Positions 54,245 to 64,000 of a DNA stretch of 64,000 bases are shown here, one piece after another. The notes under the pieces are model-generated. The model was not told the DNA's origin, ran no database searches, and worked only from the letters and a program-made list of their open reading frames with translations. Position numbers and translations under genes: made by a program. The DNA is taken from NCBI RefSeq assembly GCF_003074055.1, contig NZ_CP029043.1:1116001-1180000 (forward strand), read 5' to 3'. The DNA comes from Streptomyces nigra (lineage in GTDB: Bacteria > Actinomycetota > Actinomycetes > Streptomycetales > Streptomycetaceae). The first letter of the stretch is position 1. Every line of letters begins with the position of its first letter.

Positions 54245-56395
54245 TCAGCCGATGTCCAGCGGATCGATCCGTACCAGTACCGGTTCGCCCCCGCCCCGGG
54301 CCATCCGTGCCGCCCGTGCGGACTTCAACGCCGCCGCCAGTGCCGCGCCGGTGCCGGGGGGGACCCGGACCAGAGCACGGTCCCACTGTTCGCCGGGTGG
54401 TGGGCCGCCGGGGCGGCGGGGGCGGCCCGCCGGGGTGACCGGCAGCGGCACCGGTCCCAACACCTCCGCGTCGCCCGGCAGTTCGACCCCCGCCAGGAAC
54501 TCCGCGAGGGCGTCCGGCGGACCGGACACCGCCGCCATCCGGGACACCGGCGGGAACCCCAGCTCGGCGCGCTCGGACAGCTCCCGTACGGCGAACCCCA
54601 CCGGGTCCCACCTCACCAGCGCCTGGACCGGACGCAGCGTCGCCTCGGCGACGATCACCACGGTGCCGCCCGCCTCCTGCGGCCGGACCAGCGCGGAGGC
54701 GGTGATCCAGCGTCGCAGGGCCTCCTCGCCGGACCGCAGGTCCGCCCGCCCGAGCATCGCCCAGCCGTCCAGCAGCAGCGCCGCCGCGTACCCGCCCTCG
54801 GCCACCGGCTCCGCGCCCGGTGTGCTCACCACCAGGGCGGGGCCGTCCGGCACGGTGTCGAGCACATGCTCACGCCCCGAGGTGCGCACCGGCACCGCCG
54901 GGAACGCCCGCCCCAGCTCCTCGGCCGTCCGGCGGGCGCCGACGACCTGGGCGCGCAACCGGAACCCGCCGCACTGGGGGCAGTGCCAGTCGGGGCTGTC
55001 CTGCCCGCACCAGGCGCAGCACAGGGCACCGCCACCGCCGCTCGCCTCCAGGGGGCCCGCGCAGTGCCGGCACCGGGCGGGCTCCCGGCACCGGTCGCAG
55101 GCGAGCCGGGGGACGTAACCGCGCCGGGGCACCTGGACGAGGACCGGGCCGTGCCGCAGCCCCTCCCGGGCGGCCTGCCAGGCCAGGGACGGCAGCCGGG
55201 CGGCGCGGGCGGCCTCGTCGCGGGCGAGGTCCCCGTCGCCGACGGTCCGCACGAGCGGGGTGAGGCGCCGCGCCCGCTCGCGGTCCGCGGTGAGCGGTAC
55301 GGCCCACTCGCTGCGGACCAGCTGGGCCGCCTCCACGGTGCAGGTCCAACTCCCCAGCAGAAACCCGCACTTGCCGCCCGCCGCCCGCAGCTCCAGCACC
55401 TCCCGCACATGCGGGAACGGCGCGTTGTCGTCGCTGTGGCTGGAGTCCCCGTCGTCCCAGACGACCACGAGCCCGAGGTCGCGCACCGGGGCGAACATCG
55501 CGGCACGGGTGCCGACCACGGCCCGGACGGACCCGCGCCGCACGGCCAGCCACTCCAGATAGCGGCGCTCCTGGCCCGCGTCGGCGGTCAGCAGCGCGTG
55601 CTGTCCCTCCCCCAGGGTCTCCGTGAGCGCGGCGTCCACCCGGGCGGCCGAGCGCCCGGACGGCACGACGACCAGAGCGCCCCGCCCGGACGCGAGGGTG
55701 GCGCGGACCGCCAGGGCGATCTCCTGGGCCCACTGCGGCCCGGGCAGCGCGGTCCATACCGCACGCGGCGACCTCCCGGCCGCCAGCGCCTCCAGGAACC
55801 GCGGCCCATGCTCGTACCGCTGCCAGGGGCCGGGGTCCGGCGCGGAGGGCGGCGGTGGGGGCGGCGGCAGCGTGCGCGCCTCGGCGCGGGCGTGCCGGGG
55901 CGGGATGGCCAGCTGCAGGACGTCGGCGAGGCTCCCGGCGTACCGGTCGGCGACGGCGCGGGCGAGGGCGAGCAGGTCGGGGTCGAGGACGGGCTCCGGC
56001 GACACCACCTGGGCGAGGGCGGCCAGCGGCCCCTGGTAGTCGCTCTCGGCGAGGCGCTCGACGATATAGCCGTCCCGCAGCCCACCGCCCTCGCGGCGCC
56101 CGTCGCGGACGTTGTGCGCCCCGGCGCCGAACCGCACCCGCACCCGCACCCCGGGCTGCGCCTGCTCGTCGAGCTCCTCGGGCACGGCGTAGTCGAAGTA
56201 GCGGTCGAGGTGCAGCACACCCTTGTCGACCAGCACCCGCGCCACGGGCAACTCCTTGGCGAGCGGGGCGCCGCGCCAGGTCCGGGGTTTGGCGCGGGGC
56301 ACCTTGGCCTTGCGCACGCTCTCCCGGATGAGGGCAAGCTGCTCGGGCGGCGCCCCGTCGGCGCCGCCTGCCGGCTGCTCGTCCTCGCTGCTCAC
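54245..56395 (-). CDS. priA: Degenerate actinobacterial primosomal protein N' (PriA)
   Basis: A 716-residue PriA. The N-terminal 3'-DNA-binding domain (about 40-130; VARVLVDKGVLHLDRYFDYAVPEEL) and the zinc-binding insert (about 425-475; CDRCREPARCRHC then CAWCGQDSPDWHCPQC) are intact. The helicase ATPase is not: where GxGKT should stand the sequence reads VVPSGRSAAR (about 240) and the DEEH motif reads WDDGDSS (about 312). Streptomyces and mycobacterial PriA are known to be degenerate in this way and are thought to act without unwinding. GTG 56395 is chosen, with ATG 56425 possible. metK is upstream after a terminator. Confidence 0.92.
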   Translation of the reverse strand: MSSEDEQPAGGADGAPPEQLALIRESVRKAKVPRAKPRTWRGAPLAKELPVARVLVDKGVLHLDRYFDYAVPEELDEQAQPGVRVRVRFGAGAHNVRDGRREGGGLRDGYIVERLAESDYQGPLAALAQVVSPEPVLDPDLLALARAVADRYAGSLADVLQLAIPPRHARAEARTLPPPPPPPSAPDPGPWQRYEHGPRFLEALAAGRSPRAVWTALPGPQWAQEIALAVRATLASGRGALVVVPSGRSAARVDAALTETLGEGQHALLTADAGQERRYLEWLAVRRGSVRAVVGTRAAMFAPVRDLGLVVVWDDGDSSHSDDNAPFPHVREVLELRAAGGKCGFLLGSWTCTVEAAQLVRSEWAVPLTADRERARRLTPLVRTVGDGDLARDEAARAARLPSLAWQAAREGLRHGPVLVQVPRRGYVPRLACDRCREPARCRHCAGPLEASGGGGALCCAWCGQDSPDWHCPQCGGFRLRAQVVGARRTAEELGRAFPAVPVRTSGREHVLDTVPDGPALVVSTPGAEPVAEGGYAAALLLDGWAMLGRADLRSGEEALRRWITASALVRPQEAGGTVVIVAEATLRPVQALVRWDPVGFAVRELSERAELGFPPVSRMAAVSGPPDALAEFLAGVELPGDAEVLGPVPLPVTPAGRPRRPGGPPPGEQWDRALVRVPPGTGAALAAALKSARAARMARGGGEPVLVRIDPLDIG

Positions 56396-56461
56396 GCCTG
56401 CATTCCTACCAAAAGCCACTGACATCCGGCGTCGCCCGTCCCCCTCGGGGCCGCCCGCCCA

Positions 56462-56507
56462 CACGCCGAGGCCCGGTCCCCAGAGAAGGGCACCGGGCCT
56501 CGGCGTG
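56462..56507 (-). terminator. Terminator after metK
   Basis: CACGCCGAGGCCCGGT (56462-56477) and ACCGGGCCTCGGCGTG (56492-56507) form a perfect 16-bp stem with a 14-nt loop, 17 bp past the metK stop. It separates metK from priA. Confidence 0.92.
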
Positions 56508-56524
56508 AAGAACTGCGGACCTGC

Positions 56525-57733
<1,209 letters not shown>

Positions 57734-57963
57734 AACGCTCCCTGGGGTTGCAGCGGCTGCTGGCTGATCATTGGTGGACGGGACGGGGGCTGCGCCCGGC
57801 GTCGTCCGTGGACAGTTTATCTGTCGCGCCCGGTCACGGACCCCCTGTCTCGCCTCTCGGGAGGGCTGTGACCTGCGGCACGGGCATTCTGCCAATCGCA
57901 CACGGCAGTGGCCAGAGGCGCCACGCCCGAATCGGCCGGACGCCGGACGTCCTCCCGGGTGTG

Positions 57964-59175
57964 TCAGACGACACCGTCCAGACGACGCGCGACGAGGTCC
58001 CACACGATGTCGGCGAGGGCTTCCTTCGGGCCGTGCGGCACGGGGGTCTCGCTGCCGTCGGCGCCCAGGACGACCGCCTCGTTCTCCTCGGAGCCGAAGG
58101 TCTTGCGCTCCCCCACCTCGTTGACGACGAGGAGGTCGCAGCCCTTGCGCTCCAGCTTGCGGCGGCCGTTGGCCAGGACGTCGTCGGTCTCGGCGGCGAA
58201 GCCGACGACCACCTGGCCGTCCCGGGGCCGGTCGCCCGCGATCTCCGCCAGGATGTCGGGGTTGCGCACCAGGACGATCGGCTCGGGCTCCTGGCCGTCC
58301 TTCTTCTTGATCTTCCCGGCGGCGTACGAGGCCGGACGGAAGTCGGCGACGGCCGCGGCCATCACCACGGCGTCCGCGTCGGCGGCGGCCTTGAGGACGG
58401 CCTCCCGCATCTGCACGGCGGTGCCGACCGGCACCACGTCGACACCGGCCGGGTCGGGCATCCCCGTGTCGGCGGCGACCAGGGTGACCCGGGCGCCCCG
58501 GGCGGCGGCGGTGCGGGCGAGGGCGTACCCCTGCTTGCCGGAGGAGCGGTTGCCGAGAAAGCGGACGGGGTCGAGGGGCTCGCGGGTGCCGCCGGCGCTC
58601 ACCACGACATGGCGGCCCGTGAGGTCGGGCTCGGCGACGCCCCGGGCCAGCACCCGGCGGCAGACGTCGAAGATCTCCCCGGGGTCGGGCAGCCGGCCCT
58701 TGCCGGTGTCGACACCGGTGAGACGGCCGACGGCAGGCTCGATGACGACGGCGCCGCGCCGGCGCAGGCTCGCCACGTTCTCCTGGGTGGCCGGGTGCTC
58801 CCACATCTCCGTGTGCATGGCCGGGGCGAACACGACCGGGCACCGGGCGGTGAGCAGGGTGTTGGTCAGCAGGTCGTCCGCGAGGCCGTGGGCGGCCTTG
58901 GCGAGCATGTCGGCCGTGGCGGGGGCGACGACGACCAGGTCGGCGTGCTGGCCGATCCGGACGTGGGGCACTTCGTGGACGTCGTCCCAGACCTCCGTGG
59001 AGACCGGGTTGCCTGAGAGGGCGGACCAGGTGGCGGCACCGACGAAGTGCAGGGCGGAGGCGGTGGGCACGACGCGCACGTCATGGCCGGACTCCGTGAA
59101 CCGGCGCAGCAGCTCACAGGCCTTGTACGCGGCGATGCCGCCGCTGACCCCCAGAACGACCTTCGGCTTGTCCAC
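57964..59175 (-). CDS. coaBC: Bifunctional phosphopantothenoylcysteine decarboxylase/synthase
   Basis: A 403-residue CoA-biosynthetic fusion. The N-terminal flavin decarboxylase CoaC (about 1-180) has [41 protein letters not shown] and [17 protein letters not shown] with the active His/Asn region. The C-terminal CoaB synthase (about 190-403) has [25 protein letters not shown] for CTP binding and [12 protein letters not shown] 59175 follows GGGGAGA. rpoZ lies upstream on the same strand, but a 14-bp hairpin stands between them. Confidence 0.97.
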   Translation of the reverse strand: MDKPKVVLGVSGGIAAYKACELLRRFTESGHDVRVVPTASALHFVGAATWSALSGNPVSTEVWDDVHEVPHVRIGQHADLVVVAPATADMLAKAAHGLADDLLTNTLLTARCPVVFAPAMHTEMWEHPATQENVASLRRRGAVVIEPAVGRLTGVDTGKGRLPDPGEIFDVCRRVLARGVAEPDLTGRHVVVSAGGTREPLDPVRFLGNRSSGKQGYALARTAAARGARVTLVAADTGMPDPAGVDVVPVGTAVQMREAVLKAAADADAVVMAAAVADFRPASYAAGKIKKKDGQEPEPIVLVRNPDILAEIAGDRPRDGQVVVGFAAETDDVLANGRRKLERKGCDLLVVNEVGERKTFGSEENEAVVLGADGSETPVPHGPKEALADIVWDLVARRLDGVV

Positions 59176-59217
59176 CGTCTCTCCCCGGACTCGGCTGTGT
59201 ACGACTCCACTACACAC

Positions 59218-59250
59218 CACAGGCCCGGCGGACGCGCCGCCGGGCCTGTG
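59218..59250 (-). terminator. Hairpin between rpoZ and coaBC
   Basis: CACAGGCCCGGCGG (59218-59231) and CCGCCGGGCCTGTG (59237-59250) form a perfect 14-bp stem with a 5-nt loop, 31 bp after the rpoZ stop. There is no U-tract, as often in Streptomyces. It may only attenuate read-through into coaBC. Confidence 0.85.
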
Positions 59251-59280
59251 GAAAAGTCAGCGTCAAGCTGAAGATCGTAC

Positions 59281-59553
59281 TTACTGCGCCGGGCCCTCGA
59301 CGGCCTCGGACGTCAGAAGACCCGCGTTGATCTCCCGGAGGGCGATCGAGAGCGGCTTCTCGTGGACGTGCGTGTCGACGAGCGGACCGACGTACTCGAG
59401 GAGGCCCTCGCCGAGCTGCGAGTAGTACGCGTTGATCTGGCGGGCCCGCTTGGCCGCGTAGATCACGAGGCTGTACTTCGAGTCGGTGGCCTCGAGGAGC
59501 TCGTCGATCGGCGGGTTGATGATGCCCTCGGGCGCGGAGATGGAAGAGGACAC
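59281..59553 (-). CDS. rpoZ: RNA polymerase omega subunit
   Basis: A 90-residue omega subunit assisting assembly of beta-prime into RNA polymerase. [33 protein letters not shown] is the signature segment for folding around beta-prime. In S. coelicolor, loss of rpoZ affects development and antibiotic formation. ATG 59553. gmk is upstream (50-bp gap) and the pair is conserved in many bacteria. A hairpin follows. Confidence 0.98.
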   Translation of the reverse strand: MSSSISAPEGIINPPIDELLEATDSKYSLVIYAAKRARQINAYYSQLGEGLLEYVGPLVDTHVHEKPLSIALREINAGLLTSEAVEGPAQ

Positions 59554-59603
59554 GCTCTACCTTCCGATGGATGGGAAAGATTCAGTCATGCGATCGGACA
59601 CGA

Positions 59604-60197
59604 TCACACAACGTCCACCAAGGCTAGCAGCTCGCGCGCCACGTCCTCGACGGAGGTGTTGACCAACGTCACATCGAACTCGGGCTCGGCCGCCAGTTCG
59701 ATCTTCGCCGCCTCCAGGCGGCGCTCGATGACCTCGGGCGGCTCGGTGCCCCGTCCGGTGAGCCTGCGCACCAGCTCGTCCCAGGAGGGAGGGGCCAGGA
59801 ACACGAGCTGGGCCTCGGGCATCGACTCGCGGACCTGCCGGGCGCCCTGGAGGTCGATCTCCAGGAGCACCGGCTCTCCGGCGTCGAGCCGCTCCAGCAC
59901 CGCCGCACGCGGCGTGCCGTAGCGGTTGCCGGCGAACTCGGCCCACTCCAGCAGCTCGCCGTTGGCGATCAGCTTGTCCATCTCCTCGTCGGTGACGAAG
60001 AAGTAGTGGACTCCGTGCTGCTCGCCGGGGCGGGACTTGCGGGTCGTCGCCGACACCGAGAGCCAGACCTCGGGGTGTTCTTTGCGCATGTGGGCGACGA
60101 CCGTGCTCTTGCCGACCCCGGAGGGGCCGGAGAGCACGGTCAGCCGCGGACGTGCGTCCGGGGGCTCGGGGGTCGTCCCCCGGGGTGTTACAGCCAT
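59604..60197 (-). CDS. gmk: Guanylate kinase
   Basis: A 197-residue kinase (GMP + ATP to GDP). The P-loop GPSGVGKST is near the N terminus, [25 protein letters not shown] binds GMP, and [24 protein letters not shown] carries the Walker B. ATG 60197. It lies downstream of sIHF with a hairpin between and upstream of rpoZ. The sIHF-gmk-rpoZ-coaBC-metK order is the standard actinobacterial one. Confidence 0.98.
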   Translation of the reverse strand: MAVTPRGTTPEPPDARPRLTVLSGPSGVGKSTVVAHMRKEHPEVWLSVSATTRKSRPGEQHGVHYFFVTDEEMDKLIANGELLEWAEFAGNRYGTPRAAVLERLDAGEPVLLEIDLQGARQVRESMPEAQLVFLAPPSWDELVRRLTGRGTEPPEVIERRLEAAKIELAAEPEFDVTLVNTSVEDVARELLALVDVV

Positions 60198-60226
60198 GCA
60201 GCGATTATTCCAGCAATCGCGGACCG

Positions 60227-60247
60227 CCCGGGACCCCAGGTCCCGGG
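60227..60247 (-). terminator. Small hairpin between sIHF and gmk
   Basis: CCCGGGACC (60227-60235), a 3-nt loop and GGTCCCGGG (60239-60247) lie 11 bp after the sIHF stop. A terminator or attenuator for sIHF is likely. Confidence 0.75.
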
Positions 60248-60257
60248 GAGCCGGGAC

Positions 60258-60581
60258 TCAGGAGCCGGTGCTGCCGAACTCACGCTCAAGGGAGGCGATC
60301 TGGTTGGAACCGAGGCCCCGCACGCGGCGGCTCTCGGAGATGCCGAGTCGCTCCATGATCTGCTTGGCGCGGACCTTGCCCACGCCCGGCAGGGACTCGA
60401 GCAGCGCGGAGACCTTCATCTTGCCGATGACGTCGTTCTCCTGGCCCTGCTTGATGACCTCGTGAAGGGAGGCGCCGGAGTGCTTGAGTCGATTCTTGAC
60501 CTCGGCCCGCTCCCGGCGCGCCGCGGCGGCCTTTTCGAGCGCGGCTGCGCGCTGTTCAGGGGTAAGGGGCGGAAGAGCCAC
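60258..60581 (-). CDS. sihF: Streptomyces integration host factor (sIHF)
   Basis: A 107-residue nucleoid-associated protein, the actinobacterial counterpart of mycobacterial mIHF. A long basic N-terminal helix (LTPEQRAAALEKAAAARRERAEVKNRL) is followed by a helix-two-turns-helix domain with LLESLPGVGKVRAKQIMERLGI, the helix-hairpin-helix that grips DNA. It affects chromosome compaction and antibiotic production in S. coelicolor. GTG 60581 follows GAGGTGA and gives exactly the known length. It is upstream of gmk and downstream of the pyr genes. Confidence 0.97.
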   Translation of the reverse strand: MALPPLTPEQRAAALEKAAAARRERAEVKNRLKHSGASLHEVIKQGQENDVIGKMKVSALLESLPGVGKVRAKQIMERLGISESRRVRGLGSNQIASLEREFGSTGS

Positions 60582-60868
60582 GCCTACGTCACCTCGGATG
60601 TCGAACTGTCGGATACGGACCGGTGAGGAACCTAGTCGCCCCACACCTGGGGAGCCACGAGCAACACGCTTGCCCACTGACTCTCGTCGGAGACTAGCGG
60701 GCAAGTCCGCAAGAGTCAGCGAGAACAGCGGAAAAGTCCTGGTCAGCCTCCGTCAGGCCGGACATTTAAGACATACTGCCCCGGATTTGAGGATGTATCC
60801 AGACTCAAGTCGGCCGCGGAGCACTCATCGGAGGACTCCGCGGCCCACTTCGACGTCAGCTGCGGCGC

Positions 60869-61704
60869 TCAGACGCCCGCGACGGCCGCCCGCACCTCGT
60901 CGGCGAAGCGTGACGCGGCGTCACGCAGAGCGACCACGTCGGGGCCGTGCCGCAGCACACCCCGGCTGACGTTCGGGACGACGTTGCGCACCGCCGCGCC
61001 GAACACCCTGGGCAGATCCGCGGGCGTCGCCCCCTGGGCGCCGATGCCGGGCGCGAGCAGCGGTCCGTTGATGGCGAGGTCGTAGGACGACAGGTCACCG
61101 AGCGTGGCGCCGACGACCGCCCCGAAGGAGCCCAGCGGCTCCTCCCCCGCGTTCTCCGCGGCGAGGTGGGCGAGCATCGTCGCGCCGACGTCCCGGCCGT
61201 CCGCGCGGACCGCGTGCTGGACCTCGCCGCCCTCCGGGTTGGAGGTGAGGGCGAGCACGAACAGACCGGTGCCGCTCTCGCGGGCCAGCGCGACCGCCGG
61301 GGACAGCGAGCCGTAGCCGAGGTACGGCGACACCGTCAGCGCGTCGGAGAACAGCGGCGAGTCCTTGCGCAGGAAGGACTCGGCGTACGCGGCCATCGTC
61401 GAGCCGATGTCGCCGCGCTTGGCGTCCATGACGACCAGCGCGCCGGCCGCCCGCGCCTCCTCCACCGTCCTCTCCAGGACGGCGACCCCGCGCGAGCCGA
61501 AGCGCTCGAAGAACGCGCTCTGCGGCTTGAGGACGGCGATCCGGTCGGCGGTCGCCTCCACGACCGTGCGGCTGAACCGCTCCAGGCCGGCGATGTCGTC
61601 GCCCAGACCCCACTCGGCGAGCAGGGATGCATGCGGGTCGATTCCCACGCACAGGGGGCCGCGCTCGTCCATGGCACGGCGCAGTCGACTGCCGAAGGGC
61701 TCGG

Positions 61705-61708
<4 letters not shown>
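60869..61708 (-). CDS. pyrF: Orotidine 5'-phosphate decarboxylase
   Basis: A 279-residue OMP decarboxylase of the longer actinobacterial type, last step to [17 protein letters not shown] and [13 protein letters not shown] bind substrate, [17 protein letters not shown] carries the catalytic DAKRxDI set, and [12 protein letters not shown] follows. ATG 61708 overlaps the pyrD stop (ATGA), so translation is coupled. The 287-bp spacer to sIHF should hold the sIHF promoter. Confidence 0.97.
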
Positions 61709-62811
<1,103 letters not shown>

Positions 62812-62822
62812 GATTCCCTCAT

Positions 62823-62858
62823 GACGAGGGGGACACCGTTTCCGGTGTCCCCCTCGTC
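62823..62858 (-). terminator. Terminator or attenuator between carB and pyrD
   Basis: GACGAGGGGGACACC (62823-62837) and GGTGTCCCCCTCGTC (62844-62858) form a perfect 15-bp stem with a 6-nt loop. It begins just after the carB stop and ends only 12 bp before the pyrD ATG, directly upstream of the pyrD ribosome site (GAGGGA). Folding should stop most carB transcripts or hold them for regulation. Confidence 0.9.
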
Positions 62859-62863
62859 TACTG

Positions 62864-64000
<1,137 letters not shown>

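Noticed and set aside
57734..57963. SAM riboswitch upstream of metK
   Set aside because: No SAM-I, SAM-II or SAM-IV core elements are visible on the minus strand. The gap is probably just a promoter region.

Overview
The window reads as a 64 kb piece of a Streptomyces chromosome. The DNA is very GC-rich, with strong third-position G/C bias and many GTG starts. It carries actinobacterial markers: rbpA, sIHF, the polyprenol-phosphate mannosyltransferase, a guaB1-type GMP reductase, a helicase-degenerate priA and a ribM-containing riboflavin operon. From memory, gene order follows the S. coelicolor stretch around rbpA (SCO1421) to carB (SCO1483). I see no biosynthetic cluster, prophage, CRISPR array, rRNA or tRNA.

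Layout. 0-5.2 kb: a MocR regulator divergent from a YczE-like membrane protein, a GDPD phosphodiesterase, a UMF1-type MFS protein, and rbpA behind a textbook sigma-R promoter. 5.3-19.5 kb: fxsA, a 96-bp MITE-like element touching the stop codon of the mannosyltransferase gene, an amidohydrolase, an Lrp regulator, an acyl-CoA dehydrogenase, a GH18 chitinase behind DasR-type (dre) repeats, a TetR regulator, a tiny membrane protein, a C39-like peptidase, an APC permease and a P-loop kinase. 19.6-24.3 kb: a candidate small RNA, an EccA-like AAA+ ATPase and two overlapping CNNM/CBS membrane proteins. 24.5-29.7 kb: one codirectional block, FMN riboswitch-ribE-ribM-ribAB-ribH-hisE-hisG-PH protein, with a 9-bp tandem repeat between ribAB and ribH. 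29.8-38.4 kb: a chitinase-type promoter with no chitinase behind it, an NAD-binding protein, a ROK regulator/MFS pair sharing an inverted-repeat operator, a thioesterase, a nucleobase permease, a GH6 hydrolase, a DUF5995 protein and an F420-type oxidoreductase.

38.4-44.7 kb: a codirectional group encoding a cationic amino-acid permease, an Lrp/AsnC regulator, an MFS protein, a nitrilase-fold amidase and a flavin monoamine oxidase. This set looks like uptake and breakdown of lysine or arginine by the 2-monooxygenase/omega-amidase route. Both transcription entry points carry similarly spaced TTGCG arrays on the helical repeat, which I propose as binding sites of the local Lrp protein. I rate this as the best candidate for an undescribed regulatory system in the window.

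44.7-64 kb: housekeeping genes, mostly on the minus strand: guaB1, a lone barstar, a SorC regulator, rpe, an MMPL transporter (plus strand), rsmB, fmt, a helix-turn-helix protein (plus strand), priA, metK, coaBC, rpoZ, gmk, sIHF, pyrF, pyrD and the 3' part of carB, which runs off the window. Strong hairpins separate several transcription units here, including one directly in front of pyrD.
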